Assembly (NCBI GenBank): GCA_913040765.1 | Contig: CAJWIA010000015.1 | Span: forward strand, 1 to 13,825 | Length of the DNA: 13,825 nucleotides | Direction: 5' to 3' | DNA from: an uncultured Anaerolineales bacterium | GTDB lineage: Bacteria; Chloroflexota; Anaerolineae; Anaerolineales; UBA11657 | Shown here: piece after piece, positions 1-6,934 of the stretch | Numbering within the stretch: the first letter of the stretch is position 1 | Layout: each line of letters begins with the position of its first letter | Made by a program: the position numbers and the translations under genes | Notes under the pieces: generated by a model | Told to the model about the DNA's origin: nothing | Database searches by the model: none | What the model saw: only the letters and a program-made list of their open reading frames with translations

Positions 1-194
1 ACACAAGCACCTACACTACAGTTGCTCATATCTATATAACGTTTGTTGTCCAGGTCCCACACCTCTACGCCTTTCGCTTTCGAATAGTAACTTGGCCACT
101 GTTCAGGCAAATACATTTCCGGCCGCTTTGAAAGCAATTGCGTGCCACCCGGAATTTTTTTTATTGCTTGTTTGTAAATTTGCTGGCCTTTCAT
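1..194 (-). CDS. Class III (glutamate-1-semialdehyde aminotransferase-like) PLP aminotransferase, N-terminal fragment
   Basis: An open frame begins with ATG at 194 and runs off the left edge, giving 64 complete codons. An in-frame stop lies four codons before the ATG, so this start is well fixed, and a GAGGA sequence precedes it. The protein begins MKGQQIYKQAIKKIPGGTQL and continues with a GVEVWDLDNKRYIDM stretch. The IPGGxQ motif followed by a G-V-x-V-W-D-x-D-x-x-x-Y-I-D segment is how HemL-like class III aminotransferases begin. The PLP lysine lies beyond the window. HemL-like genes inside polysaccharide clusters often sit beside SpsF-type cytidylyltransferases, as here (42 bases downstream of one), and probably act on a sugar or small precursor rather than in tetrapyrrole synthesis. 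Family assignment is fairly secure; the substrate is unknown. Confidence 0.8.
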   Translation of the reverse strand, partial: MKGQQIYKQAIKKIPGGTQLLSKRPEMYLPEQWPSYYSKAKGVEVWDLDNKRYIDMSNCSVGAC

Positions 195-206
195 TTTATC
201 AAGTTA

Positions 207-211
207 TCCTC
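207..211 (-). promoter_or_regulatory. Candidate ribosome binding site of the class III aminotransferase gene
   Basis: The sense strand reads GAGGA, ending 12 bases before the ATG at 194. The spacing is slightly long for a Shine-Dalgarno site, but this is the only purine-rich match in the 42-base gap, and it supports the edge-truncated gene as real. Confidence 0.4.
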
Positions 212-236
212 AAATCACGTATATGTATTAAATCAA

Positions 237-995
237 TCATCTATCAATCAGACGATCATTTTGCAATGATTTTGCATAACCTTCATTTCGAACAATGCCT
301 TGATTGATTTGTGCTAGCTCAGGCTTGCTTTGTAACAAATCCACAATATCATCCATACCAAAATCATCATGATCCAAGATTCCATACACCTGTCTTACAA
401 ACTCCAAATCTTGTGGCTCATCTACTGTCCATCTAAAATTGGACAAATCTTCAGTATGCGATACATTTCCAATGTTAAATATCTCTGGATGATTACGTAT
501 ATAAGGTACCACATGTTCACGTTCAGATTGCAATCTTGACTCATGCCATGTTTGCTTCAATACAGCAAATGAGAATACAGAAACATCTAACCCGTCAGGA
601 TATGTACAAGGCAATGTATTGGTGACGAAATCATAATCACCACTGCAGTAGAAACGAATAACATGATCTACCACATTTGGGTCTAACAATGGACAGTCAC
701 CAGTAATTCGTACAATTGTGTCAATTTTATAAGATAAAGCTACATGATAATATCTGTCCAATACGTCATCCTCGCTACCTCGAAAACAACTAATTGAATT
801 TTCTGCACAATAACTTGCAATCACATCGTCAGACAAATTGTTTGTTGTGGCCACAATAACATCGTTTAGTATCTGAGATCGCTTTGCACGCTGAATCACA
901 TGTGATAACAATGGCTTGTCAACCACCTTCGCCATCACTTTGCCAGGCAATCTAGTCGAACTCATCCGACTTTGTACAATCGCAGCTATTTTCAT
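237..995 (-). CDS. SpsF-family (COG1861) cytidylyltransferase-like protein
   Basis: This 252-residue protein has the hallmarks of SpsF-type nucleotidyltransferases of the GT-A fold. They are the nucleotide-binding QSRMSSTRLPGK segment at residues 8-19, the GSEDDVLDRYY segment at 73-83, the RITGDCPLLDP metal/nucleotide segment at 96-106 (D100), YPDGLDVSVFS near 132 and TVDEPQDLEFV at 190-200. Relatives transfer a CMP-type nucleotide to an acidic sugar or related acid, but few SpsF proteins have proven substrates. Length is normal and the N-terminus begins directly at the first beta strand, supporting ATG at 995. It lies 67 bases after the WbqC-family gene and just before the class III aminotransferase. 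It is the only cytidylyltransferase in the window, so it may activate the NeuB-family product in place of PseF/NeuA (COG1083). That role is inference. Confidence 0.88.
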   Translation of the reverse strand: MKIAAIVQSRMSSTRLPGKVMAKVVDKPLLSHVIQRAKRSQILNDVIVATTNNLSDDVIASYCAENSISCFRGSEDDVLDRYYHVALSYKIDTIVRITGDCPLLDPNVVDHVIRFYCSGDYDFVTNTLPCTYPDGLDVSVFSFAVLKQTWHESRLQSEREHVVPYIRNHPEIFNIGNVSHTEDLSNFRWTVDEPQDLEFVRQVYGILDHDDFGMDDIVDLLQSKPELAQINQGIVRNEGYAKSLQNDRLIDR

Positions 996-1062
996 AGTTT
1001 CATAAATCGATCATCTCAACAAGTTATTCCAAGCACAACAAAAAACGAAAATGTATTATTAA

Positions 1063-1779
1063 TTACAGTTTACGACTTATTAGTTCGTATGTTGCATTGT
1101 TAGATACAAGCACATCTAAGGTTTTTGGACCGCAATTGAACAACAAATCAACTATGGAAAGATGTGACACAAATCCGTCGAACAATTGAGGATATTGTGG
1201 GTGCGTGTAATCTTGAAAATATACCTTGATACCAGCATCCTTAAATTTGTCTACATCAACATAGTTGGATCCTAATGCTCCAAACACGAACATAGTAGCT
1301 TTTGTTTTCAAACACATATCCAAGATCAAATCTGACTTACTTCCTTGTATGGATAATTCGGACATCTTACAGTATTTAACATCGATACCTATTGAATCAA
1401 GAAAGAATTTCATTAGATGCTCATTTAAGTCACTAAGATATCTCCAATCTGTCTGGTAAACATTCTTAAAAAAATCTGCGTAGCGAGTAAAGTATGGTGC
1501 CTTACTATAACATGACACAAGAGATTTCCAATGTTTAGTAGCCCATGATCCATCATTCACTATGCGAGCATCTTTGAGTTTTGTCTGCAAATGATTTTTT
1601 CTATGCACCGGTACTGTTAACCAAAATGGTCCATTGGGTCCTTTAATCTTGTTTCTGTTGTTATAGTCGTTAACTTGATATTGCACATCATCCATATAGC
1701 AAAATGTATCAGCTAACACAATCTTATGAAATAGACCGATCCAGGGCAAATAAGACGACTGATGTCCAGTTAATATCAT
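1063..1779 (-). CDS. WbqC-family protein
   Basis: The 238-residue product matches the WbqC-like family through its N-terminal signature. This comprises the HQSSYLPWIGLFHKI segment at residues 6-20, an aspartate-rich MDDVQYQ segment at 29-35, NRNKIKGPNG at 41-50 and WLTVPV at 53-58. WbqC proteins occur in O-antigen and glycan clusters, commonly beside DegT aminotransferases and acyl- or formyltransferases, but their biochemical reaction is not settled to my knowledge. No signal peptide or membrane segment is visible, so it should be cytosolic. ATG at 1779 lies two bases after the stop of the aminotransferase gene, indicating translational coupling and a shared task, probably modification of the same amino sugar. 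Family call is firm; function is open. Confidence 0.88.
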   Translation of the reverse strand: MILTGHQSSYLPWIGLFHKIVLADTFCYMDDVQYQVNDYNNRNKIKGPNGPFWLTVPVHRKNHLQTKLKDARIVNDGSWATKHWKSLVSCYSKAPYFTRYADFFKNVYQTDWRYLSDLNEHLMKFFLDSIGIDVKYCKMSELSIQGSKSDLILDMCLKTKATMFVFGALGSNYVDVDKFKDAGIKVYFQDYTHPQYPQLFDGFVSHLSIVDLLFNCGPKTLDVLVSNNATYELISRKL

Positions 1780-1781
1780 AC

Positions 1782-2894
1782 TTATAAAAATAAATCCGAT
1801 AGGACTTGTTCAATCCTACATATCTGTGTTTCATTTAATGCAGGGAAGACAGGTATTGACAACACAGAGACAGAGATTTCCTCAGAACAAGGAAAATGTG
1901 CTTGCGGCAGACCCAGGTGTTTGTGTAGTAGTTCATTATTATGTACTGGTTGAATGCAAGAAATCCTATTCTGATCAAAAACCATTTTGCAATCCTCCAA
2001 TCTAGAACCTAATTTCAGGACAAACCTATACCAATTTGGACTAGCATCTTCAGCACCTAATTGCAACAAGGTCTCGGAATCTTTTCCAATAGCATCAATA
2101 TATCTCTGAGCATTCTTGCTTCTTTGCGTTATAAAGCTTGGCAAACGCTCCAATTGCGAGATACCCAAAGCAGCTTGAAAATCAGTCATCTGAAAGTTAA
2201 AACTCGGATAATAATTATCACGACCATCATAATCACGATAATCACGTACTTGGTCAATGAGATTTTTGTCATGCGACAACACCATTCCGCCTTGTCCAGT
2301 GGTAATCATTTTAGTAGCATAAAACGAAAAAATTGCAATGTCTCCTACAAGACCAACCTTCCTGTCATCAAAACTTGCACCAATAGATTGACAACAATCT
2401 TCCACGATTTTTATGCCTAAATCCTTATATATTCTTGTGTCAACTGGAACACCATAAGTGTGTGTCAAAACTAACGCCTCAGTCGTAGGGGTTAATGCAT
2501 TGAAACACATATCGAACGTAGGATTGAAATCTCCTGTAGAAACATCCACAGGTATAGGAGTTGCTCCGGCCCAATAAACTGCATTTAACAAAGCTGAACA
2601 AGCATAAGTTGGTACTAAAACATCCGACCCTTTTCCTATGCCAAGTGCTTTTAATGCCAAGAACAATGCAGAGGTTCCACTAGACACTGCAACTCCCGAT
2701 AAGTTAGATGTATTCTGGCCGTCAGACATATATCTGCATAAAGCTTCTTCAAATTCAATTACCTTAGATCCTTGAGCTAACCATCCCGTATTTATGGAAT
2801 CGCTAACTGCTTTTAAATCGGATTTCGATATATATGGACTGTTATGTCGGATAACTTTTTTGCAATTATTATTTTTACTCAAAGGTCTCACCAT
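1782..2894 (-). CDS. DegT/DnrJ/EryC1/StrS-family sugar aminotransferase (second copy in cluster)
   Basis: A 370-residue PLP-dependent sugar aminotransferase. Visible landmarks are the GWLAQGSKVIEFEEAL entry segment (37-52), SSGTSAL at 71-77 (cofactor phosphate region), EDCCQSIGA at 165-173 with D166 expected to contact the pyridine nitrogen, and FSFYATKMITTGQGG at 189-203 with K195 as the probable Schiff-base lysine. All key residues are present. Enzymes of this family move an amino group from glutamate to a keto sugar, usually nucleotide-linked. ATG at 2894 overlaps the formyltransferase end by 20 bases, and the stop is 2 bases from the WbqC start, so the three genes form a tight unit. The likely logic is that this enzyme creates an amine that the neighbouring enzyme formylates. 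It is clearly divergent from the PseC in this window, so it probably uses a different keto sugar. The exact substrate cannot be read. Confidence 0.9.
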   Translation of the reverse strand: MVRPLSKNNNCKKVIRHNSPYISKSDLKAVSDSINTGWLAQGSKVIEFEEALCRYMSDGQNTSNLSGVAVSSGTSALFLALKALGIGKGSDVLVPTYACSALLNAVYWAGATPIPVDVSTGDFNPTFDMCFNALTPTTEALVLTHTYGVPVDTRIYKDLGIKIVEDCCQSIGASFDDRKVGLVGDIAIFSFYATKMITTGQGGMVLSHDKNLIDQVRDYRDYDGRDNYYPSFNFQMTDFQAALGISQLERLPSFITQRSKNAQRYIDAIGKDSETLLQLGAEDASPNWYRFVLKLGSRLEDCKMVFDQNRISCIQPVHNNELLHKHLGLPQAHFPCSEEISVSVLSIPVFPALNETQICRIEQVLSDLFL

Positions 2895-3795
2895 TAAATT
2901 CTTTCGAGATTTTACCTCCAGACCATTGATAATCAGTTATTAAAATTGCGTTACCACCAGTAGACACTAAAACTCCTGCTGATGTGCTGCTAATAATTGT
3001 TCCAGGAACAGATTCGTATGTCCTGTCAGGCGACAATCTGGTACGCCACACAATAAATTTAGCACCTTGTAAATAAGTAAAAGCTCCAGGATAAGGTCTG
3101 GTTAGTCCTTTAACTAAATTATAAATATCAGTATCTATTGAAGACCAATCAATGTAACCATCTGATGGTTTTCTGGGAGGATAATAAGTTGCTTGACTTT
3201 CATCCTGAGAAACTCTATTTATAATACCTGCCTGCATATCCTCTAACACCTTAATGAGAAGTTTCGGAGCGACTGAAGCAAGCTTGAATGTAAGGGACAG
3301 GATATCATCCTCATCAAGTATGCTCACGCTATCCTGGGCGATAATATCACCAGTATCTATGCCCTCATCTAGGTAATGTACAGTGTAACCCATTTGGTTT
3401 TCCCCGTTAATAAGCGCCCAATTCTCTGGATGAGCACCGCGATACTTGGGTAGAGGAGCCATATGTAGGTTTATAGCACCCAATTTGGCAAGATCAAGCA
3501 CATAGTCTCCTAGTATGTTGCGATAGGAAGAAACAACTAAGATGTCAGGCGCAATGTCCCGTATTCTTTCGACAATGCTTCCACCATCAGTGATCTTATT
3601 ACACTTAATTGCTGGAATGGAATGATGAACAGCTAAGTCAATTACTGATGGATACCAAATATTCTCGCCTTCGCGTGGAATATTAGTAATTACTAATGAT
3701 GGGTTAAATCCTGCACTCACAAGAGAGCTTAGAGAACAACAACCGTATATATGATTTCCAAAAAATACGGTCTTCAATTTACTGTTGTTTTTCAA
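2875..3795 (-). CDS. Formyltetrahydrofolate-dependent sugar N-formyltransferase (Fmt/ArnA-like)
   Basis: A 306-residue protein with the formyltransferase fold in the first two thirds and an Fmt-type C-terminal domain from about residue 205 (YYPPRKPSDGYIDW at 204-217, RPYPGAF at 233-239). The catalytic triad of the superfamily is intact: N109 and H111 in INLHMAPLPKYRG, and D147 in DEGIDTGD. It should move a formyl group from N10-formyltetrahydrofolate to an amine. The context points to an amino sugar rather than initiator methionyl-tRNA: NeuB-family synthase upstream, DegT aminotransferase overlapping downstream. No ATG or GTG is available near the N-terminus. The frame opens with TTG at 3795, just after an in-frame TAA, with a GGGA eight bases upstream; a second TTG at 3777 is the only near alternative. 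The start overlaps the upstream gene by 17 bases. Confidence 0.88.
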   Translation of the reverse strand: MKNNSKLKTVFFGNHIYGCCSLSSLVSAGFNPSLVITNIPREGENIWYPSVIDLAVHHSIPAIKCNKITDGGSIVERIRDIAPDILVVSSYRNILGDYVLDLAKLGAINLHMAPLPKYRGAHPENWALINGENQMGYTVHYLDEGIDTGDIIAQDSVSILDEDDILSLTFKLASVAPKLLIKVLEDMQAGIINRVSQDESQATYYPPRKPSDGYIDWSSIDTDIYNLVKGLTRPYPGAFTYLQGAKFIVWRTRLSPDRTYESVPGTIISSTSAGVLVSTGGNAILITDYQWSGGKISKEFNGETFE

Positions 3796-4900
3796 TTATA
3801 TGTTCCCAAGACACTGGTTGATACTTTGATACATCATGAACTAGACGAGCTCCTATGACAACATTTAAGTATCGAGGATGAAGTTTTGGTTCAGTATTAC
3901 CACATCGAAACACCCTTAAATCAGAACTATGCAATATAGACCCTGCACTCAAATCATGCAGAAAGTACAGTCCCAACCTTGTACGTTCGTGAATAGATGT
4001 TTCATCTTTATATATACCTCTACGGACATTTCCATACAGAGAGACGTTTTTCTGATTATTGATAACCTGATTCCTGTACTCAGGATCATTTTCCACTTTT
4101 CTTACTTCTTTCACCATACTATGCAACTCTTTCGGTTCAATAGCAAAAAAATGATCAGGCCCTTCCACAGTACGGTCATATGTGTAATGTTTCTCTAATA
4201 GTTTGGCACCCAATGCCACTGCAAGTCCAGGTGCAATTGTTGGGTGAACTGAATGATCAGAGAAACCAACTGGAACAGAGAAAGCATCATCATAGAATTT
4301 CATATTAACTAGATTAAGACCCTCTAGAGAAGCGGGGTAAGCAGAAACACAATGTAAAAGTGCCTTAGGCACTGATCCTAACGCCATTAATGCTTCCTCT
4401 ACCTGACCTACAGTATGCACTCCAGTACCAATAATCACAGGTAATTGTGCTGATGCAGCTCTCAACAACAATGGAATGTTCGAAATCGCAAATGATGGAA
4501 TCTTGATAAAATCCACGCCACCCTTTAGCATCACTTCTAGACCGATAAACCCATCCGTGGATGCACCAAATAACATGCCATGGTCATTAGTGTATTGCCT
4601 CAGCTCTCCAACCCACTCATTCGGAATCTCTTTGCGCCTAATCACTTCAGCCAAATCTTCATCACCATAATGAGCCGGATACTTTGTGTTAGGCGGATAA
4701 CATTCGGCAGAAAAAACCACTTGTATCTTAACAGCACTGCACCCTGCTTCACCAGCAATATCAATCAGATTTTTTGCCCTAGATATTTTTCCATCATGAT
4801 TGGATCCCATTTCAGCGATAATAAAACATTCGTTTGTTCCACCAACAGAGTATGATCCTATAGCAATTGGTTTCTTAGTCATCAAATTCATTCCGTACAT
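3779..4900 (-). CDS. NeuB-family nonulosonate synthase (sialic/pseudaminic/legionaminic acid synthase type)
   Basis: This 373-residue protein has a NeuB-type TIM barrel followed by a C-terminal SAF/antifreeze-like domain (about residues 300-370). The barrel carries FIIAEMGSNHDG at 26-37, HCVSAYP at 183-189, GFSDHS at 212-217 and EKHYT at 236-240. H216 and H238 correspond to the metal-binding histidines of NeuB. The family condenses phosphoenolpyruvate with N-acetylmannosamine or a 6-deoxy-diamino-hexose to give a nine-carbon acid. The active-site frame is intact, but the sequence does not let me choose between neuraminate, pseudaminate, legionaminate or a novel acid. Three methionines (codons 1, 4 and 7) could start translation. 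The last, ATG at 4882, has a GGA nine bases upstream and leaves a N-terminus normal for the family. A 15-base repeat lies immediately before codon 1. Confidence 0.9.
   Translation of the reverse strand: MYGMNLMTKKPIAIGSYSVGGTNECFIIAEMGSNHDGKISRAKNLIDIAGEAGCSAVKIQVVFSAECYPPNTKYPAHYGDEDLAEVIRRKEIPNEWVGELRQYTNDHGMLFGASTDGFIGLEVMLKGGVDFIKIPSFAISNIPLLLRAASAQLPVIIGTGVHTVGQVEEALMALGSVPKALLHCVSAYPASLEGLNLVNMKFYDDAFSVPVGFSDHSVHPTIAPGLAVALGAKLLEKHYTYDRTVEGPDHFFAIEPKELHSMVKEVRKVENDPEYRNQVINNQKNVSLYGNVRRGIYKDETSIHERTRLGLYFLHDLSAGSILHSSDLRVFRCGNTEPKLHPRYLNVVIGARLVHDVSKYQPVSWEHIIEKQQ
3804..3807 (-). promoter_or_regulatory. Candidate ribosome binding site supporting the TTG start of the formyltransferase
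   Basis: The sense strand reads TTGGGA here, with the GGGA core eight bases before TTG at 3795. It lies inside the 3' end of the NeuB-family gene, as expected for a coupled start. The other candidate start, TTG at 3777, has no comparable sequence in front of it. Confidence 0.4.
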
Positions 4901-4902
4901 AT

Positions 4903-4917
4903 CTTGTGATTACAATA
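4903..4917. repeat. 15-base motif CTTGTGATTACAATA, copy 1 (inverted relative to copy 2)
   Basis: The plus strand reads CTTGTGATTACAATA, and its exact reverse complement occurs at 6866-6880 in the only other intergenic segment that shares it. The core has operator-like symmetry, TTGT-N4-ACAA. This copy lies 2 to 17 bases upstream of the first possible ATG of the NeuB-family gene, so it could overlap the ribosome binding region. Whether a protein binds it is unknown. Confidence 0.45.
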
Positions 4918-4952
4918 TTGTCCTCACATCGCTTGTCTACTAACAATACAGT

Positions 4953-5747
4953 CTAACCATGTGCTAAAGTCGTATCAAATATTCTGGCCGTCATGCCATG
5001 ATATTCATATGCATATTCTGGAGTTTTATCTATGCCCAACATAATTTTGTCTAATTCCTTACATCCAAGTTTGGCAAAAACACGTTTGTAATTACGGGCA
5101 AAAACATATTCACAATTTCCATATTCCTGCTCGACCACTACAACATATCTACTAGCAATACGTACCATTTCTGAGAAAACTTTACTGCTAGAAGGATGTA
5201 CATGCATAAGTACTGCCATAGAAAAAACCACATCTATGCTCTTATCAGAAATGCTAGGTAGTGACTCTTCGAAACTGCCTACAACAATTGATGATTCCGA
5301 ATACAGTTTCGGATATACATTACTCATCAATTCAACAGCATCTGAATTTATTTCCATTCCGTACAGATTTGTGTAACCACTTGTTCGCAAAACTTCAAGA
5401 TTAGTACCACAATTACAACCTAATTCCATAATATGCAAATCCGTGTTGACATAAGGTTTCCAAAATTCATCTAGAAACCTAATTAATGCTTTTGGTTTGT
5501 TATGATAATGACTTGGTCTATTTGGGTTTTCATCCTGGTTGACCTCTGACCCCCAAATCCTACGGCATGCATCGGCATTCCATATCCAGGGAGGTGTATA
5601 AGATTTTTCAATAATGTATTGATTGATCTCACTGACAATTTTGTCTAATCCCTTGGGCTTAAACGCGTTTCCTTTTGAATCCAACCGATTCCTGTAGAAA
5701 ATTATTTTTAAAACATTGATAACTACAGACTTTAGTTGATTTACCAT
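4953..5747 (-). CDS. Class I SAM-dependent methyltransferase
   Basis: A 264-residue protein with a seven-strand SAM methyltransferase core: motif I MELGCNCGTN at residues 107-116, an acidic post-II position in GMEINSDAVELM (E132), and SIDVVFSMAVLMHVHP at 160-175 as motif IV/post-IV. A stretch rich in tryptophan and charged residues (about 52-68, PPWIWNADACRRIW) precedes the fold and could contact substrate. ATG at 5747 is supported by a good AGGA seven bases upstream (5755-5758). The gene sits between the aldo/keto reductase (39 bases) and the NeuB-family gene (52 bases). A role in O- or N-methylation of the cluster's sugar is likely from context; the position methylated cannot be inferred. 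Confidence 0.82.
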   Translation of the reverse strand: MVNQLKSVVINVLKIIFYRNRLDSKGNAFKPKGLDKIVSEINQYIIEKSYTPPWIWNADACRRIWGSEVNQDENPNRPSHYHNKPKALIRFLDEFWKPYVNTDLHIMELGCNCGTNLEVLRTSGYTNLYGMEINSDAVELMSNVYPKLYSESSIVVGSFEESLPSISDKSIDVVFSMAVLMHVHPSSSKVFSEMVRIASRYVVVVEQEYGNCEYVFARNYKRVFAKLGCKELDKIMLGIDKTPEYAYEYHGMTARIFDTTLAHG

Positions 5748-5754
5748 AAAAACA

Positions 5755-5758
5755 TCCT
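5755..5758 (-). promoter_or_regulatory. Ribosome binding site of the methyltransferase gene
   Basis: The sense strand reads AGGA, seven bases before ATG at 5747. It is one of the clearest Shine-Dalgarno matches in the window; most other genes here have weak or no match. Confidence 0.55.
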
Positions 5759-5786
5759 AATAATTTGCCTATTCATCAGCCATAAT

Positions 5787-6740
5787 TCACCAATTAGAAG
5801 GATTTAGCAAAACATTGTCATTCATCTGAAAATCCGATGCCATGTTCATATCGACTGAAGGTAACATACCGGCTTTGACTGCGTCCATAGCTACATCTAG
5901 TTCAGATATATTTTCTATACCAAGAAGTACTGAATGTACGCCAGGTATACCTAAACAAAATCGGATAGCCAGTTGCGATAATTCCTGCCATGAAATATCG
6001 TAGTAGTCTTTGATACGAGTAGCCCCTTCCTTCAATGCTATTAAATGGTCTGGGAGGTAACATGCCTTCTCGCTGAGCACTCCCTGCAACAACACAGAAC
6101 GAGCTAATATACCAACATTTGCAGATTCAGCAGCCGGTAACACATTAAAAGTCAAACGCTGATCCAAAATGCTAAATGGCACCTGCAAAATGTCAACAAT
6201 GCCAGAATCTATCGCAGCTAATGCATCCTTTTCATTGTATATAGAAGCACCTATATATTTCACCAAACCTTGATGCTTGACTCTCTGTAATGCGCGTATA
6301 GTTATAGAGTCATCAAAGACAGCAACGGTAGCATTGTGGACTTGTAATACATCTAATACATCCCGCTGCAAACATTTCAAACTTTTATTAATGGATTCAA
6401 GAATGGCATTTTCACGACTAAGAGGTGTCTGATCCGCACCCTCCAGGAATGATAACGATAACTTAGTGGCAATGTAACATGAATCTTTACCAAATAAAGC
6501 CTTCCCTAGTACTATTTCACTCGAACCATATACTGGTGCCGTATCATAGAAATTGATCCCATAATCTGCTGCAGCTCTCAATAATTCTATAGATTCCGAT
6601 TCAGACGGGTGTCCAATCTTTTCAGGTATTCTAATACCGTAATCCATACCTAGAGAAACGGTACCCATGGATAAAACGGAAACATCAAGTTTGGTGCGTC
6701 CCAACTTTCTTTTTAACACAATATCAATTTGACAGCTCAA
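5787..6740 (-). CDS. Aldo/keto reductase
   Basis: A 317-residue (beta/alpha)8 NADPH-dependent oxidoreductase. The catalytic tetrad is complete: D66 and Y71 in YDTAPVYGSSE, K93 in IATKLS and H135 in LQVHNA. The C-terminal cofactor segment (IPGVHSVLLGIENISEL, about 265-281) is also typical. Relatives in sugar clusters reduce keto or aldehyde groups or oxidise alcohols on activated sugars. The upstream limit is TTG at 6740, immediately after an in-frame stop; the other candidate is GTG at 6719 (codon 8), which would give VLKRKLGRTKLDVS, closer to the usual family N-terminus. Neither start has a clear ribosome binding site. The gene follows the longest gap in the window, so it may have its own promoter. 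The substrate is unknown; a step between the amino sugar and the final nonulosonate is plausible. Confidence 0.88.
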   Translation of the reverse strand: MSCQIDIVLKRKLGRTKLDVSVLSMGTVSLGMDYGIRIPEKIGHPSESESIELLRAAADYGINFYDTAPVYGSSEIVLGKALFGKDSCYIATKLSLSFLEGADQTPLSRENAILESINKSLKCLQRDVLDVLQVHNATVAVFDDSITIRALQRVKHQGLVKYIGASIYNEKDALAAIDSGIVDILQVPFSILDQRLTFNVLPAAESANVGILARSVLLQGVLSEKACYLPDHLIALKEGATRIKDYYDISWQELSQLAIRFCLGIPGVHSVLLGIENISELDVAMDAVKAGMLPSVDMNMASDFQMNDNVLLNPSNW

Positions 6741-6787
6741 TCAACATCACGCTACACTAATCAATCGGCCCTTGGACATAAATTCGT

Positions 6788-6801
6788 TTAATAAATATTA
6801 A
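6788..6801. repeat. AT-rich palindrome TTAATA-AA-TATTAA
   Basis: A perfect 6-base inverted repeat with a 2-base spacer lies about 50 bases upstream of the aldo/keto reductase start. It could be a promoter element or operator, but AT-rich palindromes are common in AT-rich DNA. Confidence 0.3.
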
Positions 6802-6817
6802 GCTATATCAGAATCTA

Positions 6818-6839
6818 AACGATTTTTGGAAAAACCGTT
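6818..6839 (-). repeat. Hairpin-forming inverted repeat in the longest intergenic gap
   Basis: Two 10-base arms, AACGGTTTTT and AAAAATCGTT on the sense strand, flank a CC centre. In RNA they pair throughout, with a single G-U wobble. The stem is AU-rich and no U-run follows, so it is a poor intrinsic terminator. It sits about 95 bases after the stop of the GT-B-like gene and about 78 before the aldo/keto reductase start, a position that would suit an operator, an attenuating hairpin or an mRNA end. Confidence 0.4.
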
Positions 6840-6865
6840 CTCAACACACTTAGAATGTCGATGAT

Positions 6866-6880
6866 TATTGTAATCACAAG
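6866..6880. repeat. 15-base motif CTTGTGATTACAATA, copy 2 (on the minus strand)
   Basis: This segment is the exact reverse complement of the motif at 4903-4917. It lies 126-140 bases upstream of the aldo/keto reductase TTG start and contains the same TTGT-N4-ACAA core. Sharing between two short intergenic segments suggests a common regulatory site, but chance cannot be excluded. Confidence 0.45.
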
Positions 6881-6934
6881 CGAAACTTATAAACCTGATT
6901 GACCATTTAATTTTATACATTGCATTCTATTTTT

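Noticed and set aside
229..257. Short direct repeat ATCAATCA near the end of the SpsF gene
   Set aside because: Two 8-base AT-rich copies within a few bases are expected by chance in this composition and lack attachment-site or insertion features.
92..307. Plus-strand open frame of 71 codons at the left edge
   Set aside because: It lies antisense to two recognisable minus-strand genes (the class III aminotransferase and the SpsF gene), has no family features and is a shadow frame. The same applies to the other short plus-strand frames.
3779..4900. Naming the NeuB-family gene pseI because pseB and pseC are present
   Set aside because: Its motifs are shared by all NeuB relatives, and segments such as EMGSNHDG do not specifically match PseI, so only the family is stated.
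6747..6779. Ten-codon open frame (ATG to TGA) upstream of the aldo/keto reductase as a leader peptide or displaced N-terminus
   Set aside because: Its frame does not continue into the reductase, the peptide has no regulatory residue pattern and no ribosome binding site precedes it.
6818..6839. Hairpin as an intrinsic terminator
   Set aside because: The stem is AU-rich and no U-run follows on the sense strand, so it is kept only as an inverted repeat.
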